Shown piece after piece: positions 1-7,643 of a stretch of 10,946 nucleotides of DNA; position 1 is the first letter of the stretch, and the number at the start of each line of letters is the position of its first letter. Source of the stretch: JBDHZK01 sp039811865 (lineage in GTDB: Bacteria; Actinomycetota; Actinomycetes; Propionibacteriales; Propionibacteriaceae); contig JBDHZK010000092.1 of the NCBI GenBank assembly GCA_039811865.1, positions 1-10,946 of the forward strand, written 5' to 3'. Below the pieces are notes generated by a model. That model saw nothing but the letters and a program-made list of their open reading frames with translations. It was not told the origin of the DNA and did not search any database. A program made the translations under genes and the position numbers.

Positions 1-48
1 CCCTAGGGGGTCAAGGGTGCCCTTCAAATGGTTTCTGGTTGTGCCACC

Positions 49-78
49 CTGTCGGAATACCGGTCGGTCATCTAGAGT
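49..78 (+). promoter_or_regulatory. Candidate clpB promoter
   Basis: A -10 hexamer TAGAGT (73-78) fits the actinobacterial vegetative consensus TAGRRT. A partial -35, CTGTCG (49-54), lies 18 bp upstream and matches TTGACR at four of six positions. Transcription would start near 85, giving a leader of about 50 nt before the ATG at 138. The -10 overlaps the left arm of the HAIR repeat, which fits repression by promoter occlusion. The -35 assignment is weak. Confidence 0.5.
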
Positions 79-98
79 TGAGTCAGGTGAACTCAACT
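76..98 (+). promoter_or_regulatory. HAIR-type operator (HspR site) of clpB
   Basis: A perfect inverted repeat AGTTGAGT-N7-ACTCAACT has arms at 76-83 and 91-98. The known HspR-associated inverted repeat (HAIR) is CTTGAGT-N7-ACTCAAG. Spacing and core match exactly, and only the outermost pair differs, symmetrically (C/G to G/C). In Streptomyces and mycobacteria HspR, with DnaK as co-repressor, binds HAIR sites ahead of dnaK and clpB, so the site fits the gene it precedes. It covers the -10 element and the expected start of transcription. An hspR gene is not in this window. Confidence 0.85.
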
Positions 99-137
99 TT
101 GCTCGTTTGACCCTGAAACCAGGAGTAGCTCAACTAC

Positions 138-2720
<2,583 letters not shown>

Positions 2721-2738
2721 ATCGGCCAACGGCAGAGC

Positions 2739-2788
2739 TGGTGTTACTCCGGGCTGCTTATTCGGCCCGGATTCACACCATGTTTTGC
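2739..2788 (+). terminator. Hairpin terminator after clpB
   Basis: A two-part stem is formed by TGGTGT (2739-2744) with ACACCA (2775-2780), a symmetric 3x3 internal loop, and TCCGGGC (2748-2754) with GCCCGGA (2765-2771), around a 10-nt loop. It is followed by a T-rich stretch ending in TGTTTTG. The position, 18 nt after the clpB stop, fits an intrinsic terminator. The T-run is short, as is usual in high-GC actinobacteria. Confidence 0.7.
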
Positions 2789-2791
2789 AAC

Positions 2792-2797
2792 TAGCCT
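2792..2797 (+). promoter_or_regulatory. -10 element TAGCCT, predicted leaderless start
   Basis: TAGCCT ends 7 nt before the GTG at 2805, so transcription would begin at or next to the start codon. The purine-rich AGGA abuts the GTG directly and cannot act as a normal Shine-Dalgarno sequence. No convincing -35 box is seen. Confidence 0.55.
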
Positions 2798-2804
2798 CTG
2801 AGGA

Positions 2805-3617
2805 GTGGCGAACCTGCTCCCCGATCCCGAGCGTCCTGGGGCATTTCGCGTCGTCGCGGGACGGACTTCCCAAAGCTACGTCGACCCGGCCGACCCGCTC
2901 CGACTGGAGTTCGAGTACGTCCAGCGCATCGTCGAGGGCCTGCTGGCCACCGTCCTGCGACGGCCACAAGACGAGCGCATCCGCGTTGTCCACGTCGGCG
3001 GCGGCGGTCTGACGTTGGCCCGCTACGTGGCGACCATCCGGCCCCACACCGCCCAGATCGTCTTCGAGCCGGACGCCGAACTGACCGAGAAGGTGCGCCG
3101 GATCCTGCCCCTGCCCCGAAACAGCGGCATCAAAGTGCGCGCACTCGACGGCCGCGCCGGCGTCGCCTCCCTCCCGGACGGCTACGTCGACGCGCTGATC
3201 CTGGACGCCTTCGCCGGCGCGAGCGTCCCGGCGCAGTTGGGCACTGCGGAGTTCTTCGCCGAGGTCGCCCGGACCCTGCGGCCGGGCGGAGTGTTGTTCG
3301 GCAACATCACCGACCGATCGCCCTTCGACTGGGCCCGTCGAGCCCTGGCCGGCGTTCAGCACCAGTTCAGGCATCTGGTGGTGAGCTCGGAGCCGAGCAC
3401 CTGGAAGGGACGACGCTTCGGCAACCTCGTCCTGTTCGCCTCATCCCGCCCGCTCCCGGCCAAGGTTCACGAGCGCGACCCGGGAATCTCGATCTTTCCC
3501 TACCGGGTCCGCTTCGGCTCTGACCTCACGCGCTTCATTGGCGGCGCCACGCCCTTCACCGACGCCGACGCCGAGCCGTCCCCCGGGCCGCCCGGGGGGC
3601 TTAACTGGTTCACCTAG
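2805..3617 (+). CDS. Spermidine-synthase-like Rossmann-fold protein
   Basis: This 270-residue soluble protein has the SAM-type Rossmann fold seen in the spermidine synthase/methyltransferase superfamily. The glycine-rich loop VVHVGGGGLTLARY is at 61-74, an acidic end of strand 2 at 86-90 (VFEPD), ALDGR at 113-117, and the strand-4 segment ALILDAFAGASVP at 130-142. True aminopropyltransferases carry a DxxDP-type sequence after strand 4 that contains the catalytic aspartate. Here D134 is kept but the second aspartate is replaced in DAFAGAS. The protein may therefore bind a nucleoside-type cofactor without making spermidine. Its substrate is unknown. The C-terminus (SPGPPGGLNWFT) is proline/glycine-rich and its DNA forms a hairpin. 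The GTG start is preferred because a -10 lies 7 nt upstream. Fold assignment is firm; function is not. Confidence 0.8.
   Translation: MANLLPDPERPGAFRVVAGRTSQSYVDPADPLRLEFEYVQRIVEGLLATVLRRPQDERIRVVHVGGGGLTLARYVATIRPHTAQIVFEPDAELTEKVRRILPLPRNSGIKVRALDGRAGVASLPDGYVDALILDAFAGASVPAQLGTAEFFAEVARTLRPGGVLFGNITDRSPFDWARRALAGVQHQFRHLVVSSEPSTWKGRRFGNLVLFASSRPLPAKVHERDPGISIFPYRVRFGSDLTRFIGGATPFTDADAEPSPGPPGGLNWFT
3578..3600 (+). terminator. GC hairpin at 3' end of the gene ending at 3617
   Basis: CCCCCGGG (3580-3587) pairs with CCCGGGGG (3591-3598) around a 3-nt loop, and can be extended by a G-T and a G-C pair. It is followed by CTTAACTGGTT. The hairpin sits inside the last codons (Pro-Gly-Pro-Pro-Gly-Gly), about 17 nt before the stop. 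It could end transcription or protect the mRNA end. The weak T-tract makes this uncertain. Confidence 0.4.
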
Positions 3618-3634
3618 CCGTCGGCGTCGCCGCG

Positions 3635-3656
3635 TATGGTCGTCCCGACGAGGAGG
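3635..3656 (+). promoter_or_regulatory. -10 element and Shine-Dalgarno for the gene at 3662
   Basis: TATGGT (3635-3640) fits TANNNT. GAGGAGG (3650-3656) is a strong ribosome binding site 5 nt before the ATG at 3662. This predicts a short leader of about 15 nt. No good -35 is seen; TTCACC at 3609-3614 lies 20 bp away. Confidence 0.5.
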
Positions 3657-3661
3657 CAGCC

Positions 3662-4219
3662 ATGAGTTACCCGGGATTCCAACCGCCGCAGCCCGCCGGC
3701 CAGCCGCAGTTCGCGCCCAGCCCGGGGTATGCGTCGCCCGGACTCGGCCAGGCCTATCCCTCCCCGCCACTGCTGGCCCCGGGCGTGCAGCTACGGCTCA
3801 TCCGCCCGGTGCCGGTCGGTCTGGCGATCAACATGTGCGTGACCGCCTCGTTGCTCTGGATGGCCGCGTTGGGAACATCCTGGCTGGTGGCCGCGGTCGG
3901 ACGCCGGGACCTGAAGGTGAACGACCTGCTCCAGGGCGGGGTGTTCCACGCGCTGGAACGCTTCGACCGATCCCTTGCCGAGGGCTGGGCGTACGGCCTG
4001 TTCGGGGTTCCCACTTTGGCGGTCGTTGTCGGGTTCTGCCTGCTGGCCCGCTCGCAGTGGGCCCGCGTCGCCTTCACCCTCACGGGCCTGGCGGCGATCG
4101 GGGTCGCGGTGGCCTGGCTTGGGCAGTTGTGGTGGTGGTACGCCTGCGCCGGCGTCTACATCGGCATCGCGATGCTGTTGGTCTGGCTGCCTTCGGTGAG
4201 TCGCTGGCTGCGGGCCTAG
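3662..4219 (+). CDS. Proline-rich four-helix membrane protein, unknown function
   Basis: I do not recognise the family of this 185-residue protein. Residues 1-45 are rich in Pro, Gln, Gly and Tyr and are probably disordered and cytoplasmic. Four hydrophobic segments follow: about 53-79, 111-129, 136-156 and 158-176. A polar, charged loop (81-109) lies between the first two. The Trp cluster at 157-159 sits at the end of helix 3, as expected at a membrane interface. It ends in a basic RWLRA tail. A disordered Pro-rich head plus a small helical bundle is a common layout in actinobacterial envelope proteins, but no catalytic motif is visible. The start is well supported by GAGGAGG 5 nt upstream. 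It is expressed alone or with weak read-through from the gene ending at 3617. Confidence 0.85.
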   Translation: MSYPGFQPPQPAGQPQFAPSPGYASPGLGQAYPSPPLLAPGVQLRLIRPVPVGLAINMCVTASLLWMAALGTSWLVAAVGRRDLKVNDLLQGGVFHALERFDRSLAEGWAYGLFGVPTLAVVVGFCLLARSQWARVAFTLTGLAAIGVAVAWLGQLWWWYACAGVYIGIAMLLVWLPSVSRWLRA

Positions 4220-4339
4220 CCCGCCACTCCACGTCCCTGGCGGTGCCCGCTCAGATGGTTGCCGGGGGCTCGCGGCCGCGACCGGGTTCTGGGGTCGACT
4301 GTCCAGCCCCGGGGCCTGGTGAACGCAACCGGAGGGTGG

Positions 4340-4379
4340 TTACTCGCCAGTCGCCCATTCGGGCTACTTACTCGCCGGT
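4340..4379 (+). repeat. Imperfect 12-bp direct repeat upstream of a -10 box
   Basis: TTACTCGCCAGT (4340-4351) and TTACTCGCCGGT (4368-4379) differ at one base and start 28 bp apart. The second copy ends 11 bp before the -10 hexamer TAGCGT at 4391, so the pair overlaps and precedes the -35 zone of the gene at 4432. Placement suggests binding of a regulator as direct repeats. The regulator is unknown. Confidence 0.5.
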
Positions 4380-4390
4380 TGGCCCGGTGT

Positions 4391-4396
4391 TAGCGT
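4391..4396 (+). promoter_or_regulatory. -10 element TAGCGT for the small gene at 4432
   Basis: TAGCGT fits the TANNNT/TAG-type -10 seen ahead of most genes here. It predicts a leader of about 29 nt before the ATG at 4432. The only ribosome-binding candidate is GGGGGG (4418-4423), 8 nt before the ATG. Confidence 0.45.
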
Positions 4397-4431
4397 TCCG
4401 GCAGGTTCCGAGCGCTTGGGGGGCGCGAGTC

Positions 4432-4692
4432 ATGAAGGTGGATCCACCGAATCAAAGTGCACTGGTCTTGGTGCCGGTGCTTGCCGGAATCGGAAGTCTG
4501 TTGGGGATGCTGGTCGTCGTGGCCTGGGCGCCCCAGGTGGCCCATGCCGAGGATTTGGTGCCGCAGACCGTCGGCCACGTTATGGAAGTCGCTGTCGGCA
4601 TAGCGGCGCCCGAAATGCTGTTGGCGGCGAGCGCGCTGGCCGCCGTCTTCAGCGGCGTCATGATCGTTCGTCGCTCCAAGCGGCCGGCTTGA
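4432..4692 (+). CDS. Small membrane/exported protein, unknown function
   Basis: This 86-residue product has two hydrophobic segments. The first (about 10-33) is followed by AHA-ED (37-41), which resembles a signal peptidase I site. It may be a signal peptide cut after A39 or a membrane anchor. The second (about 60-79) is followed directly by a basic tail RRSKRPA, as in a stop-transfer helix. If the first segment is cleaved, the mature protein would be only about 47 residues, tethered by its C-terminus. Third codon positions are mostly G or C, which supports coding, though the first ten codons are less biased. The ribosome binding site (GGGGGG) is weak. I do not recognise the family. It has its own predicted promoter and a direct repeat upstream. 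Existence is probable, not certain. Confidence 0.6.
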   Translation: MKVDPPNQSALVLVPVLAGIGSLLGMLVVVAWAPQVAHAEDLVPQTVGHVMEVAVGIAAPEMLLAASALAAVFSGVMIVRRSKRPA

Positions 4693-4721
4693 CGCTCGCC
4701 CGGGCCGAAGTCGTTTGCGGA

Positions 4722-4727
4722 TAGGGT
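4722..4727 (+). promoter_or_regulatory. -10 element TAGGGT, predicted leaderless pyrE
   Basis: TAGGGT ends 7 nt before the GTG at 4735, predicting transcription from that codon. A TTGACG at 4689-4694 resembles a -35 but lies 27 bp away, too far for a normal sigma-70 promoter. Confidence 0.55.
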
Positions 4728-4734
4728 GTCGGCC

Positions 4735-5274
4735 GTGTCCGACCGCACCGAACTGATCGAACTCATCGCCGACATCGCAGTGGTCCGGGGCCGGGTGACG
4801 CTGGCGTCCGGTCGCGAGGCCGACTACTACGTGGACATGCGCCGCGTCACCTTGGACGGGCGCGCCGCTGTGCTCGTTGGCCGGGTGATGCGCGAACTGG
4901 TCGCCGACTGGGACTTCGACGCGGTCGGTGGGCTCACCCTCGGCGCGGACCCGGTGGCCACGTCCATGCTGCACGCCGCCGCCGCCGCCGGTGGACGCCT
5001 GGACGCCTTCGTCGTCCGCAAGGCCGAGAAGGCCCACGGGTTGCAACGCCGGATCGAGGGGACGGACGTCGCCGGGCGACGGGTCCTCGTGGTCGAGGAC
5101 ACCTCGACCACGGGCGGCTCGGCGCTGACCGCCGTGGACGCCGTCCGCGCCGCCGGCGCAGAGGTGGTCGGCGTCGCGGTGATCGTCGATCGCGACACCG
5201 GCGCGCGTGAGGCGATCCAGGCGCAGGGGCTGGGTTACCGCTTCGCAGTCAGCGCGACCGACCTGGGCCTGTAG
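4735..5274 (+). CDS. pyrE: Orotate phosphoribosyltransferase
   Basis: The enzyme transfers ribose 5-phosphate from PRPP to orotate to give orotidine 5'-monophosphate, the fifth step of pyrimidine synthesis, in the cytoplasm. The 179-residue protein has the N-terminal VTLASGREADYYVDMR segment (21-36) typical of PyrE, the lysine-bearing loop VVRKAEKAHG, and the PRPP-binding motif VLVVEDTSTTGGS around E121-D122. An upstream in-frame GTG at 4726 would add three residues, but it overlaps the predicted -10. The GTG at 4735 lies 7 nt after that box and gives the natural start VSDRTEL. No Shine-Dalgarno sequence is visible. pyrE stands apart from any other pyr gene here, as it does in mycobacteria (Rv0382c, recalled). 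The identification is secure; the start choice is inferred. Confidence 0.93.
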   Translation: MSDRTELIELIADIAVVRGRVTLASGREADYYVDMRRVTLDGRAAVLVGRVMRELVADWDFDAVGGLTLGADPVATSMLHAAAAAGGRLDAFVVRKAEKAHGLQRRIEGTDVAGRRVLVVEDTSTTGGSALTAVDAVRAAGAEVVGVAVIVDRDTGAREAIQAQGLGYRFAVSATDLGL

Positions 5275-5318
5275 CCCGAACTCGATCCTCGCCGGTACCG
5301 GGGACCAAGGCGCCCGGC

Positions 5319-5343
5319 TACGCTGAGGCAAAATCCAAGGAGG
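5319..5343 (+). promoter_or_regulatory. -10 element and Shine-Dalgarno for lemA
   Basis: TACGCT (5319-5324) is a TANNNT -10, and AAGGAGG (5337-5343) is a near-perfect ribosome binding site 4 nt before the ATG at 5348. This predicts a leader of about 17 nt. No -35 is evident. Confidence 0.5.
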
Positions 5344-5347
5344 TCCG

Positions 5348-6127
5348 ATGGACGCGATCGTCATTGTCGTGGTGCTGCTGATCCTGGTGGTTGCGCTGGC
5401 GCTCGGCGCCATGAGCATCTACAACGGCCTGGTCCGGCAACGAAACGTGGTCCAGGAGTCCTGGCGGCAGGTGGACGTCGAACTCAATCGCCGCTACGAC
5501 CTGATTCCCAATCTGGTCGAGACCGTAAAGGGCTTCGCCAGCCACGAGCGCGGGACGCTCGAGGACGTCGTCCGGTTGCGCAACCAGGCGGCGCAGCTGT
5601 CGTCCCAGGGAGCGCCCAACGAACAGCGTGCCCAGGTGGAGCAGCAGCTGACCACCGCGGTGCACAACCTGATCGTCAGCGTCGAGGCGTACCCGCAACT
5701 GCGGGCCAACGTGAACTTCCTCGAACTGCAGCGGGAACTGACGGCCACCGAAGACCGGATCGCCGCCGGACGTCGCTATTACAACGCCAACGTGCGCAAC
5801 TACAACACCAAGGTCGAGAGCGTCCCGTCGAACATCGTGGCCAACATGTTCAAGTTCGAGAAGGCGATCTACTTCGAGGCGAACGACCCGATGATGCGCC
5901 AGGCGCCGTCGGTCAGCTTCGGCGGGGGGAACCCCGAGCCGCGCGGCTCCATGCAGTCCTACCAACCGTCGGATCCGAATGCTCTGCCCAACCCGCAGGC
6001 CGCCAGCCAGCCGCAGGCCCAGATCCCGCAGGGCTACGAGCAGCCCCAGTACGGGCAGCCGCAGCAGTACCCGCAGCAGCAGTATCAGGCTCAGCCCGAG
6101 CAGCAGTACCGCGCTCCCGGCCAGTAG
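5348..6127 (+). CDS. lemA: LemA-family membrane-anchored protein
   Basis: LemA proteins are widespread bacterial envelope proteins with one N-terminal helix and a helical-bundle domain; their molecular role is not established. Here residues 3-24 are strongly hydrophobic (start of the anchor: IVIVVVLLILVVALAL). The family core follows, with NVVQESWRQVDVELNRRYDL (33-52), IPNLVETVKG (53-62) and a closing FEKAIYFEA near 170-178. The remaining roughly 75 residues are an unusual low-complexity tail rich in Gln, Pro and Tyr, ending in repeated QPQ/QQY units. The family core is usually under about 200 residues, so the tail explains the longer length (259). The tail is likely disordered. The strong AAGGAGG fixes the ATG. 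It is convergent with the methyltransferase gene downstream and shares a hairpin with it. Family assignment is secure. Confidence 0.92.
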   Translation: MDAIVIVVVLLILVVALALGAMSIYNGLVRQRNVVQESWRQVDVELNRRYDLIPNLVETVKGFASHERGTLEDVVRLRNQAAQLSSQGAPNEQRAQVEQQLTTAVHNLIVSVEAYPQLRANVNFLELQRELTATEDRIAAGRRYYNANVRNYNTKVESVPSNIVANMFKFEKAIYFEANDPMMRQAPSVSFGGGNPEPRGSMQSYQPSDPNALPNPQAASQPQAQIPQGYEQPQYGQPQQYPQQQYQAQPEQQYRAPGQ

Positions 6128-6144
6128 CGTCGGTCGCCGAGCCT

Positions 6145-6183
6145 GGTCGGCCCCCTACGTAGTTCTCCGGCGAGGGGCCGACC
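6145..6183. terminator. Bidirectional hairpin between lemA and trmH-like gene
   Basis: GGTCGGCCCC (6145-6154) pairs perfectly with GGGGCCGACC (6174-6183) around a 19-nt loop. It lies in the 85-bp gap between two convergent stop codons (6127 and 6213), where a shared terminator is expected. No T-run follows on either strand, so efficiency as an intrinsic terminator is uncertain. Confidence 0.65.
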
Positions 6184-6212
6184 GCGGGGTCCGGCCAAGG
6201 CGTTCGACAACG

Positions 6213-6866
6213 TCAGGTCAGCCAGTCGCGCGCCCAGTGGTACATCGCGATCGCCGCAGCCGCTCCCGCGTTCAGCGAGCGCGTCGACCCGTGCTGCGTG
6301 ATCGCCACCAGTTGCGAGCACGCAGCCACCACGTCGTCGGTCAGGCCCGGCCCCTCGGAGCCGAACACCAGGCAGGTATCGCGCGGCAGACGCGTCGTCT
6401 CGAGCGGGACGCTGCCCGGCAGATTGTCCACCCCGACCAGGACGACGCCCGCGCCCCGCGCCCAGGCGACGAAGTCCGCGACCTCGGGATGCCACGCCAC
6501 GTGCAGATAGCGGTCGGTCACCATGGCCCCGCGCCGGTTCCATCGACGCCGACCCAGGATGTGCACCCCGGCCACGTTGAACGCGTTGGCGGTGCGCACG
6601 ATCGAGCCGATGTTGAAGTCGTGCTCCCAGTTCTGGATGGCGATGTGCAGCGGCGAGCGGCGCGCGTCCAACTCGGCGACGATGGCCTCGACGCTGAGGT
6701 AGCGAAACTCGTCGACGACGTTTCGGCGATCGCCCTCGGCGAGCAGGGCGACATCAAGGCGTGGGTCGTCCGGCCACGGCAGCGGATGCGGCCCGACTCC
6801 CACCGACGGGGTGTCGTCCGGCGTGGGCGTGGCGGGTCGCGCGGGATCGTCGGCAGGCTCGTCCAT
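6213..6866 (-). CDS. SpoU/TrmH-family RNA 2'-O-ribose methyltransferase
   Basis: This family methylates a ribose 2'-OH in tRNA or rRNA with S-adenosylmethionine through a knotted (SPOUT) fold, acting as a dimer. With the ATG at 6866 the protein has 217 residues. Motif 1 is NIGSIVRTANAFNVAGV (85-101) with the conserved N85 and R91. Motif 2 is CLVFGSEGPGL (165-175). Motif 3 is QHGSTRSLNAGAAAAI (191-206), where the usual SLNVS reads SLNAG. Residues 1-35 are Pro/Asp-rich and probably disordered. A GTG at 6869 would add one residue. The ATG is preferred because it lies 8 nt after the predicted -10 TACCTT. The exact RNA target cannot be read from the sequence, so no gene symbol is given. It is divergent from dedA with only 26 bp between starts, and corresponds by position to Rv0380c (recalled). 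Confidence 0.92.
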   Translation of the reverse strand: MDEPADDPARPATPTPDDTPSVGVGPHPLPWPDDPRLDVALLAEGDRRNVVDEFRYLSVEAIVAELDARRSPLHIAIQNWEHDFNIGSIVRTANAFNVAGVHILGRRRWNRRGAMVTDRYLHVAWHPEVADFVAWARGAGVVLVGVDNLPGSVPLETTRLPRDTCLVFGSEGPGLTDDVVAACSQLVAITQHGSTRSLNAGAAAAIAMYHWARDWLT

Positions 6867-6874
6867 CACGGCTC

Positions 6875-6884
6875 AAGGTAGCCT
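6875..6884. promoter_or_regulatory. Overlapping divergent -10 elements
   Basis: The ten bases AAGGTAGCCT hold TAGCCT on the plus strand (6879-6884), 8 nt before the GTG at 6893, and TACCTT on the minus strand (6880 down to 6875), 8 nt before the ATG at 6866. The two hexamers share the central TA step. Each predicts a leaderless or nearly leaderless transcript. No -35 elements are obvious on either strand. Confidence 0.55.
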
Positions 6885-6892
6885 TTCCCCCC

Positions 6893-7588
6893 GTGACCCT
6901 GCTTGCCGAGTTCATGCTCACCCCGCTGCTGCTGCCCAACTGGCTGGACCCCGAGTTCCTCATTCGAGCCATGGGCAACTGGGCCCTGTGGGGGGTGGCG
7001 CTGATCGTGTTCGCCGAGTGCGGGCTCTTCTCCCTCCTCCCGGGCGATTCGCTGTTGTTCACGGTCGGCATGTTCGTGGCGCTGGGCACGATCACCTTCG
7101 GCACGCTGCCCCCGTTGGCCGTCCTCGGCATCGTGTGCGTGATCCTCACCGCCGCGGCCGTACTGGGCAACCTGTCGGGCTACTACCTCGGACGCCTGAT
7201 CGGCCCGCCGCTGTTCAAGCCGCGGACCGGGTTTTGGGGCAAGGTCTTCGATCCGAAGTACGTGACGATGACGCACAACTTCTTTGACAAGTACGGCAGC
7301 CGCGCGCTGATCCTGGCCAGGTTCGTCCCGATGGTGCGCACGTTCGTGACGCTGGTCGCCGGCGTCGGCAAGATGCCGATCGGGCGCTTCATGACCTACA
7401 CCGCCATCGGCGGCGTGCTGTGGGCGTTCGGCGTGACGATTCTGGGCTATTTCCTCGGCCAGATTCCTGTGGTGCAGCACAACATCGAGCTGGCGCTGAT
7501 CCTGATCGTGGTCGTCTCGCTGATCCCGATGGCCATCGAGTACGTGATGGCGAGGCGGCGCAAGGCGGAGGCCCCCTCGGGGGAGTAG
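6893..7588 (+). CDS. DedA-family membrane protein
   Basis: DedA (SNARE-associated/VTT) proteins are polytopic inner-membrane proteins. Family members are linked to membrane homeostasis, and some move undecaprenyl phosphate or phospholipids between leaflets. This 231-residue protein has the family hallmarks: E42 and PGDS (50-53) in the first re-entrant region, and RFVPMVRTF (143-151) followed by AGVGKM (156-161). Both arginines of the RxxPxxR-type motif are present (R143, R149). Further helices are at about 68-95 and 165-220, with a short basic tail RRRKAE. The frame is open further upstream, but that part would run over the divergent gene and its promoter. The GTG at 6893 fits the -10 eight nt upstream and gives a normal family N-terminus. 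The family is secure; the transported lipid is not known. Confidence 0.93.
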   Translation: MTLLAEFMLTPLLLPNWLDPEFLIRAMGNWALWGVALIVFAECGLFSLLPGDSLLFTVGMFVALGTITFGTLPPLAVLGIVCVILTAAAVLGNLSGYYLGRLIGPPLFKPRTGFWGKVFDPKYVTMTHNFFDKYGSRALILARFVPMVRTFVTLVAGVGKMPIGRFMTYTAIGGVLWAFGVTILGYFLGQIPVVQHNIELALILIVVVSLIPMAIEYVMARRRKAEAPSGE

Positions 7589-7631
7589 CCCGCCGGCGCG
7601 CTGGGGTCCCGCCCGAGACGACGCCGACCAA

Positions 7632-7637
7632 TAGCAT
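7632..7637 (+). promoter_or_regulatory. -10 element TAGCAT, predicted leaderless start at 7644
   Basis: TAGCAT ends 6 nt before the GTG at 7644, and the intervening GTCCCC cannot act as a Shine-Dalgarno sequence. The gap after dedA is only 55 bp, so read-through is also possible. Confidence 0.5.
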
Positions 7638-7643
7638 GTCCCC

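Larger units (their letters stand above)
4220..4431 (+). other. Non-coding stretch between two membrane-protein genes
   Basis: In these 212 bp I see no convincing gene on either strand. They hold a perfect 12-bp palindrome TCGCGGCCGCGA (4270-4281), a C/G-rich run at 4306-4318, an imperfect direct repeat (4340-4379) and a -10 element (4391-4396). I find no clear terminator for the gene ending at 4219. Confidence 0.6.

Noticed and set aside
1..24. Short palindromes CCCTAGGG (1-8) and AAGGGTGCCCTT (13-24)
   Set aside because: They are too short and tight-looped to call an operator or terminator. They may belong to the end of a gene before the window, which cannot be judged.
3538..4431. Plus-strand frame in phase with the gene at 4432, extending far upstream
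   Set aside because: It runs through the genes at 2805 and 3662 in another phase and is rich in Arg/Gly/Pro. Only the part from ATG 4432 looks like real protein.
4689..4694. TTGACG as a -35 box for pyrE
   Set aside because: The spacer to TAGGGT is 27 bp, far longer than the usual 16-19 bp.
5265..5301. Weak hairpin GGGC-N5-GCCC and palindrome CCGGTACCGG after pyrE
   Set aside because: Stems of 3-4 bp without a T-run do not support a terminator call.
6761..6892. 44-codon N-terminal extension of the DedA protein
   Set aside because: It would overlap the start of the divergent methyltransferase gene and both -10 elements, and its Arg/Ala-rich sequence is unlike DedA N-termini.
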